A DNA stretch of 64,000 bases, from contig NZ_JAGQDG010000004.1 in NCBI RefSeq assembly GCF_018069865.1, positions 62,001-126,000 of the forward strand. The letters run 5' to 3'. Source of the stretch: Ideonella paludis (GTDB lineage Bacteria > Pseudomonadota > Gammaproteobacteria > Burkholderiales > Burkholderiaceae_C). Shown one piece after another: positions 58,786-64,000 of this stretch. The stretch's first letter is position 1, and the number at the start of each line of letters is the position of its first letter. A program made the translations under genes and the position numbers. Below the pieces are notes generated by a model. The model was not told the origin of the DNA. It did not search any database and was given only the letters and a program-made list of their open reading frames with translations.

Positions 58786-59420
58786 GCTTCAGGCCCGCCC
58801 CCTCTCATCCGGCCCTCCGTTTCAAGCGTCGAGGCCAACAAGGCGTTGCCCTTTGGACCGTGGTGGTGCTTGCACTGCTCTTGGGCTTGCTGGCACTCTC
58901 CCAAACCAATAGCGTGGTCGGCCAGTTCCGGACCTCCAGAAACGAGCGTGATTTGGCCCTGGCGCGCCAAGCCGCTGAGGCCGCATTGCGAGACGCCGAA
59001 GCGGACGTCACCTGCCAAGTTTGGGATAAGGGCCAATTGAAGCAAACCACAGACGCAGAAGAGCCGCTGGTCAACGCCTATTGCTTGTCGCTGGCCCCCA
59101 CCTGCTCGGCCATGATGCCCACCCAAGACGAACCAGGTATGCGCCTGCTGGGCAGAACTCCTACTGAGAAGCCGGCCGACATCAAATGGGATGAAGCCAC
59201 TTGCACCACAGGCGCTTGTGCCGTGCCCTTGGGCACCAAAACTCGGGCTACCCCCGTCCCTGGCGTGGAAGCCCAGCCGCGCTATCACATTGACGTGCTG
59301 GACGCGCAGTTAGCGGCCACCAACGAACCCTCTCCCCTGTTTCGTATCACCGCACGTGGCTATGGGGCAACCCGCGCCACGGTTGTGGATCTTCAAGAGG
59401 TATACCGACCATGCAAGTAA
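58782..59420 (+). CDS. pilX: Minor pilin PilX
   Basis: A 212-residue protein with the prepilin site RRGQQG|VALWTVVVLALLLG. Position 5 of the mature protein is Thr, so the usual Glu5 is missing, as in PilX and GspK relatives. The ATG at 58782 overlaps the pilW stop (ATGA), and its end overlaps pilY1 by 10 bases. Confidence 0.88.
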   Translation: MSFRPAPSHPALRFKRRGQQGVALWTVVVLALLLGLLALSQTNSVVGQFRTSRNERDLALARQAAEAALRDAEADVTCQVWDKGQLKQTTDAEEPLVNAYCLSLAPTCSAMMPTQDEPGMRLLGRTPTEKPADIKWDEATCTTGACAVPLGTKTRATPVPGVEAQPRYHIDVLDAQLAATNEPSPLFRITARGYGATRATVVDLQEVYRPCK

Positions 59421-62400
59421 GCCGTCGCCTCATGGCTTTGCCACTGACCCAACTCGTCCGCAAAGCGGCCGTGGCTGCCATCGCCTTGATGGGCGTCAGC
59501 ACGATCATGTGGAGCTTTGCGCAGAGCCAAGCGTTACCGGCGCAGACAGCCAGCACGGTGGACATGCGGGGCCAGGTGATCGGCCCAGCCACCTCACCCA
59601 CGCTGAACAGCACCTACAGCATCACCCGTCTGGATGATGTGAAGTGGATTACCTACCTTCAATCTCGCATCGGGTCTCCCTTTGAAGCAACGGGTGAAAC
59701 GAGCTTTGAGAATCCCTTGGGTACTGGAGACTTCAAGTGGATTCAGGGCAAGTTGGTGGTACCTCCCAACATGAGCTTTGAGTGGTTTGTGAAGGGAAGC
59801 GGCTGGACCACCACAGAGCCGACGACAGGTACGCCGGTGACCCGTGTGAAATGGAAGATGGGGCCGATGGTCAGAGTGGACTTTGGCGTCGTCAATACCA
59901 CCGTGGACTTCACTGGAACCGGCGATGGTTTTCGCATCATTCCGTTCGGCAAGAACCTCTATGTACTGAACCACCACACCAACAGTCAGTATTTCAACTG
60001 CCGCGTGGCCGCCACCGGAGCAGCTTGCCCCAACTTCCCGTCCAATGGCACTGGTCTTGGCTTGGCACGTTTTGCGGGGCAGGCCGCCAGCACGGCCGAC
60101 AGAACCTACTACATGGTTCACAACCCGATGGAGGCCATCAATTACGAAACAGGGGAACTGTTTGTCGCCGGGCAGCGTGGCAACGCGTTGGATGTCGTGT
60201 GCGTCAACTTGAACAGTTTGGTCTCCTGCGGTTCCCTGAATTTGGGCACCTACACCACAGGCAATTGGGGTGGCAACCACGCCCCTCTGGAGCAAATTGG
60301 CGACAAGTATTTTGTGCTGGCGGCCAATGGTGACTTGCATTGCGTGAACATCAAGACCAAGGTGAGCTGCGGCAAAACCAAATACGACATCAGCGGGACC
60401 ACCTACCCCAACATTGGCGCCTTCACCGTCTCCTCCAAATTTGGCAATAAAGGCGATGATCTGAAGAAGGTGTTCTTCGCCATTGCAGGCAAGGTGTTCT
60501 GCCATGATGCAGAACGTGGCGGCACCTGTGCGGGCTGGAGCGCGGCGGGCAACCCCAGCCAATTTGGTGGCGTGATGCCGATTCTGAACAACGACGCAGA
60601 CGGCACACCCAAGGGTGTCTGTGACGGCTTCGGCACCAATTGCTACACCATTGCCGGTGCGAGCTTTCAGACCAGTGCCGAAGCCCAAACCTACTTCATG
60701 AACAACTCCTTTGCCCCCAGAACCTACTGGAACGGTGGCAGCTATGGGGTTCGCAATTCCTACCATTACTCGTGGAATGCCGGTGCGGTCATTGGGACTC
60801 GCCTCATCACCGGCCAAAGCAACGGCTATGGCGTGAGCTGTTTTGATTTCGCCAAGAATGCCGTTTGCCCGGGTTACCCAAAGCGCACAGACGTACAAGC
60901 CAAGGGTTACACCACCAATATGGACCCCACGCGCGCCAACTGCGTGCTTCACCTGGGCGATGCTGCGCGGGCTTTGCTGTTTGACGTTGATACCGGCGGG
61001 GCTTGCAAAGACGGCAGCGAAGCTGAAAAACCCAAGACCATGGATGTCGACCCATCCAAGTACTACCGCTGTGATGCCACTCAGGCGACAGTAGTGGCCT
61101 GGGATAAGGTGCGCATCTCGCCTTCGCTGAAGTGGAACGTGCCCGGCGGCCTGAAGTCCGTCAAGGTCACACTGCAAGATGCCAATGGGGCGCAACTGCC
61201 TCCGCTCTACAACCCCGTGCGCTATATGGAGCCGGGCACCTACGATCTGAGAATTGGCCTCTCCGAAAAGGGCGAGGTCGATGCCAACACCGTCCCGTAT
61301 GCGCAGTACCCGCGCTTGAGGGTCATCGTGCAGATGACCGGCAACGGTGGCCTGAGCACGACCCAAGAGATGGGCATGGACGTCACGTGGAAGGGCGATC
61401 CGATTCAGCTTTGCTACGAAACCAAAACGCCCGAAAACCCAAGCTGCCCCATCAGTGGCGAGACCAAGGTGGACCTGGCTAGGTTCGAACTCCCCGACAA
61501 CATCTACGACGACACCATCTACGCATCCATGGCCTTCATGCCTGGCTTGCCCAATTCAGGTTACGCGGCCGTCAGCGCGGTGACGTCTCCGCGGTCCATC
61601 TTGAGCGACACGATTGCAGGCCCGGATGGACGCACGCGCATTCTCCAAGGTCGCTTTGACATGTCGAGTTTCACGGGTGACCTCTGGTCCTACAACTTGG
61701 ACGGATCAGGCAATGTTGATGCCAGCACCAAGCAGACGGCATTGAGTAAGCTCACCACCAGTTTGAGCCGCCCGGTCTTCTCAGCCAAACCGACAATCAG
61801 CGGGCTCGAAGGCACCATGACACCCTACAAGTTGAGCCTCGCCGCAGCCAGTCCCGCACAACAAACGGCGCTCAATACCGACCGCACGGGTGTGCTGGAC
61901 AACCGAGGCAATGACCGCGTCAACTACCACTTTGGCACTGACGGGCCTTTCCGCGCCCGGGTGAAGCAGCTAGGTCCTGTCGTCAACTCTGGCCCTGTTG
62001 TGCTGAACCGCAACACCATGCCGTCTTTGCCTGAGAACCTTTTCAAGGACTACACCAAGTACCGCGCGAGCACCATCGGCAAGAATCTGCCGCCCGTGGC
62101 TCTCTGGGGCGGCAATGACGGAGCGTTGCATGCGTTCAGCTTTGACAAGAGCGGCACACTTGCAGAGTCTTGGACTTTTGTCCCTGATGTGATGCTGAAG
62201 CTGACCAACCGGATGACAGACAGCACTTTGGCGGAGATGAACCTCAGCCCTTACTCTGTCGATGCCATACCCATGATTGGTCACGCAGACCTCAATGGAA
62301 AGGGAACCGACGGATGGGCAGCCGTCGGCGTCATCACCTACGGGCAAGGCGCGCGTGCCATCACTGCGCTGGACATTTCCGGTACTGATCCCACCAAGGG

Positions 62401-63706
62401 CAAAGGCGTCATCTTCGAATACACCAATGCGACATTGGGTGACCCGACGCGTTCTGAAGGTGTCAATGACCTGGCAGACTTGGGCCGCATCGTCAGCCAG
62501 CCTGCGTTTGACGAGACCTTGGGGTCACATCAGATCGTCCGAGTCAAGGACGGTAGTGAACAGCGCTGGGCCGTACTGGTGGGCAATGGTGTAGATAGCG
62601 CGGACGGCATTGCTGGATCACCCAGTGGCACGGGGCGCCCTGTTCTTTACGCCTTCTACCTCGACACACCGGCCAGTGGCACTGCGACACGCTGGCGTCG
62701 TATCGATGTCCCGGCCGTCTTCAAGGACGGGGCCAAGGAACCAGGCTTGGCGTTCAACAACGGTCTCTCAACACCGCGCCCAGTCGACACCGACGGCGAC
62801 GGCAATGTGGATGTGGCTTACGCGGGAGACATTCAAGGCAATTTGTGGAGATTTGATCTCTCTAACCTCGCTGAAGCCGGTACGCCAGAGAGTGGCAAGG
62901 TGACGCGTTTGTTCCGAACAATTGGCAACCAACCGATCTACACGGTGCCAACTGCAGTTCGCAATACCGTGCAAGGTGCCTGTGCGGCGGACAAGGCCCG
63001 TCAGTGCTGGCAAGTCACTTTCGGTACAGGTCACTATTTCAGCCCCATCCAAGCCCTCGCAGATGGCAAGCCCACCCAGTACCTATATGGTCTGGTGGAC
63101 AAGGGGGACCTGAAGCAGGTTTTGGAGGGAGAACTTCTGCTGAGTACCTTCGAAACCACCAAAGCCGAGGAAGGAAAGATTCAATTCCGTACCGTCAGCG
63201 CTCAAAAAATTGACTACGCTTCAGGCACGTATAAGGGCTGGTACCTGGCGCTTGGCGAGACTGAGCAGTTGGTAGGGGCCACCAAACTGCAACCGACCGG
63301 CTTAGTGATGTACCCCGTGGTTCAGCCGGGCAAAACGGACACCTCGGCAGCGGCCTGTAAAAGGGCTCAGTCTTGGTTGTTTGAGCTCAACCCCACCACG
63401 GGTGCGCCGGCAGGCTACACCTTTGACGTCAATGGCGACGGAAAGATCGATTCGAATGACCTGGTAGATGGCAGCAAGACCCCTGCGGCCATGGCCATCA
63501 GCGGCAACCAGTTTGGCCCACCGGCCATCTTGTTGGACAGTTCTACGGGCAAGAACAGCATGTCCTTAGTCTTCCCCAGTGCCGGACAAGACGTCAGTGC
63601 GCCAAACTCGTTCGGGTCGGAGGGCCCCAAAAAGGGTCAACCGAACAATGCCACGCACGCCAACCCCAAACAGCTAGGCCGTATGTCCTGGCGGGAAGTC
63701 TATTGA
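59411..63706 (+). CDS. pilY1: PilY1-like type IV pilus tip protein
   Basis: A 1431-residue secreted or tip-associated protein. A signal-type segment lies at about 17-38. The N-terminal region (about 190-535) contains repeated Cys-x8-Cys units at C197, C264, C311, C364 and C477, and I see no von Willebrand A domain, which Pseudomonas PilY1 has. The C-terminal half has the PilY1 propeller signature [14 protein letters not shown] and an EF-hand-like calcium loop DTDGDGNVD at 1126-1134. A second acidic loop, DVNGDGKID, is at 1339-1347. It promotes pilus extension and adhesion in relatives. Confidence 0.9.
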   Translation: MQVSRRLMALPLTQLVRKAAVAAIALMGVSTIMWSFAQSQALPAQTASTVDMRGQVIGPATSPTLNSTYSITRLDDVKWITYLQSRIGSPFEATGETSFENPLGTGDFKWIQGKLVVPPNMSFEWFVKGSGWTTTEPTTGTPVTRVKWKMGPMVRVDFGVVNTTVDFTGTGDGFRIIPFGKNLYVLNHHTNSQYFNCRVAATGAACPNFPSNGTGLGLARFAGQAASTADRTYYMVHNPMEAINYETGELFVAGQRGNALDVVCVNLNSLVSCGSLNLGTYTTGNWGGNHAPLEQIGDKYFVLAANGDLHCVNIKTKVSCGKTKYDISGTTYPNIGAFTVSSKFGNKGDDLKKVFFAIAGKVFCHDAERGGTCAGWSAAGNPSQFGGVMPILNNDADGTPKGVCDGFGTNCYTIAGASFQTSAEAQTYFMNNSFAPRTYWNGGSYGVRNSYHYSWNAGAVIGTRLITGQSNGYGVSCFDFAKNAVCPGYPKRTDVQAKGYTTNMDPTRANCVLHLGDAARALLFDVDTGGACKDGSEAEKPKTMDVDPSKYYRCDATQATVVAWDKVRISPSLKWNVPGGLKSVKVTLQDANGAQLPPLYNPVRYMEPGTYDLRIGLSEKGEVDANTVPYAQYPRLRVIVQMTGNGGLSTTQEMGMDVTWKGDPIQLCYETKTPENPSCPISGETKVDLARFELPDNIYDDTIYASMAFMPGLPNSGYAAVSAVTSPRSILSDTIAGPDGRTRILQGRFDMSSFTGDLWSYNLDGSGNVDASTKQTALSKLTTSLSRPVFSAKPTISGLEGTMTPYKLSLAAASPAQQTALNTDRTGVLDNRGNDRVNYHFGTDGPFRARVKQLGPVVNSGPVVLNRNTMPSLPENLFKDYTKYRASTIGKNLPPVALWGGNDGALHAFSFDKSGTLAESWTFVPDVMLKLTNRMTDSTLAEMNLSPYSVDAIPMIGHADLNGKGTDGWAAVGVITYGQGARAITALDISGTDPTKGKGVIFEYTNATLGDPTRSEGVNDLADLGRIVSQPAFDETLGSHQIVRVKDGSEQRWAVLVGNGVDSADGIAGSPSGTGRPVLYAFYLDTPASGTATRWRRIDVPAVFKDGAKEPGLAFNNGLSTPRPVDTDGDGNVDVAYAGDIQGNLWRFDLSNLAEAGTPESGKVTRLFRTIGNQPIYTVPTAVRNTVQGACAADKARQCWQVTFGTGHYFSPIQALADGKPTQYLYGLVDKGDLKQVLEGELLLSTFETTKAEEGKIQFRTVSAQKIDYASGTYKGWYLALGETEQLVGATKLQPTGLVMYPVVQPGKTDTSAAACKRAQSWLFELNPTTGAPAGYTFDVNGDGKIDSNDLVDGSKTPAAMAISGNQFGPPAILLDSSTGKNSMSLVFPSAGQDVSAPNSFGSEGPKKGQPNNATHANPKQLGRMSWREVY

Positions 63707-63707
63707 T

Positions 63708-64000
63708 ATGCACAGCCGCACCCTTTCTCCAGGTGCCCAGAGGCCACGAGGCTTCACGCTCATCGAGCTGATGATCGTTGTTGCCATTGTGGGCATCTTG
63801 GCCACCTTTGCCTTCCCGTCCTTCAACAACTACTTGGTGAAGAGCCGGCGGGCGGAAGCGAAGGCCATGATGCAGCAGGTGGCACTCTGGATGGAACGCA
63901 ATCAGGTCGCGACCTACCGGTACGACAAAGACTTGGCCGGTGCCGCCATTGATAACGCCAAGCTGGTCAGCATGGGCTTCAGCAAAACCCCCACCAGTGG
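63708..64000 (+). CDS. pilE: Type IV pilin PilE-like, C-terminus cut by window edge
   Basis: Ninety-seven codons are visible from ATG 63708, one base after the pilY1 stop. The prepilin site is [32 protein letters not shown], with Glu5, and the Arg/Lys-rich segment [12 protein letters not shown] follows as in PilE minor pilins. It is the last member of the fimT-pilV-pilW-pilX-pilY1-pilE order. The remainder lies beyond the window. Confidence 0.9.
   Translation, partial: MHSRTLSPGAQRPRGFTLIELMIVVAIVGILATFAFPSFNNYLVKSRRAEAKAMMQQVALWMERNQVATYRYDKDLAGAAIDNAKLVSMGFSKTPTS

Overview
The window is a typical stretch of high-GC chromosome from a betaproteobacterium of the order Burkholderiales, most likely Comamonadaceae or the Rubrivivax/Leptothrix/Roseateles neighbourhood. 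I base this on protein character, on the conserved order leuC-leuD-leuB-asd-fimV-truA-trpF-trpB-trpA-accD-folC-SPOR-cvpA-purF-metZ, and on monomeric isocitrate dehydrogenase. I see no prophage, insertion sequence, CRISPR array or obvious island. The content is mostly core metabolism, envelope functions and type IV pilus assembly.

Left part (1-20372). A membrane diguanylate cyclase (cut by the window edge) overlaps dacB. trmB diverges from dacB, then uppP and a DUF1439 lipoprotein lie on the minus strand. A TetR regulator with a palindromic operator heads an RND efflux operon (membrane fusion protein, pump). The pump is followed by a PCM-like methyltransferase, a rhodanese and a TolC-type outer-membrane channel. 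waaA and a phosphomannomutase/phosphoglucomutase run towards tolC. A LytS/AlgZ-type kinase and LytTR regulator follow, then an overlapping operon for alkylation damage: an Ada-AraC-AlkA fusion, Ogt and an EamA transporter.

Middle part (20373-42615). An HDOD protein lies next to a five-gene tRNA cluster (Ala, Glu, Asp, Glu, Asp) in which the Asp/Glu genes and their terminator are duplicated. Upstream on the same strand is a long co-oriented chain running leuC to gltX: leucine, lysine/threonine/methionine and tryptophan biosynthesis, fatty acid, folate and purine steps, plus fimV, truA, cvpA and a SPOR protein. Many of these genes overlap by 4 to 8 bases. A 43-residue entericidin-like lipoprotein gene sits between leuC and leuD. 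A LysR regulator stands upstream of leuC.

Right part (42616-64000). icd has its own terminator. Next comes a methylmalonyl-CoA pathway cluster on the minus strand: methylmalonyl-CoA mutase, GNAT, MeaB, PccB, PccA, a VOC protein that may be the epimerase, and PrpE. Together these would convert propionate to succinyl-CoA. A divergent GntR/FCD regulator shares a short promoter region with the mutase, and a 16-bp near-perfect palindrome lies inside that region. Two intergenic stretches in the cluster carry palindromic extragenic repeats. The window ends with a minor pilin/PilY1 operon (fimT, pilV, pilW, pilX, pilY1) and the start of a pilE-like pilin gene.

I did not find a clearly new system. 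The most distinctive signals are the Cys-x8-Cys repeats in the N-terminal part of PilY1, the GntR/mutase control region, the duplicated tRNA-terminator module, the nested inverted repeats between pccB and pccA, and the double hairpin between asd and fimV.
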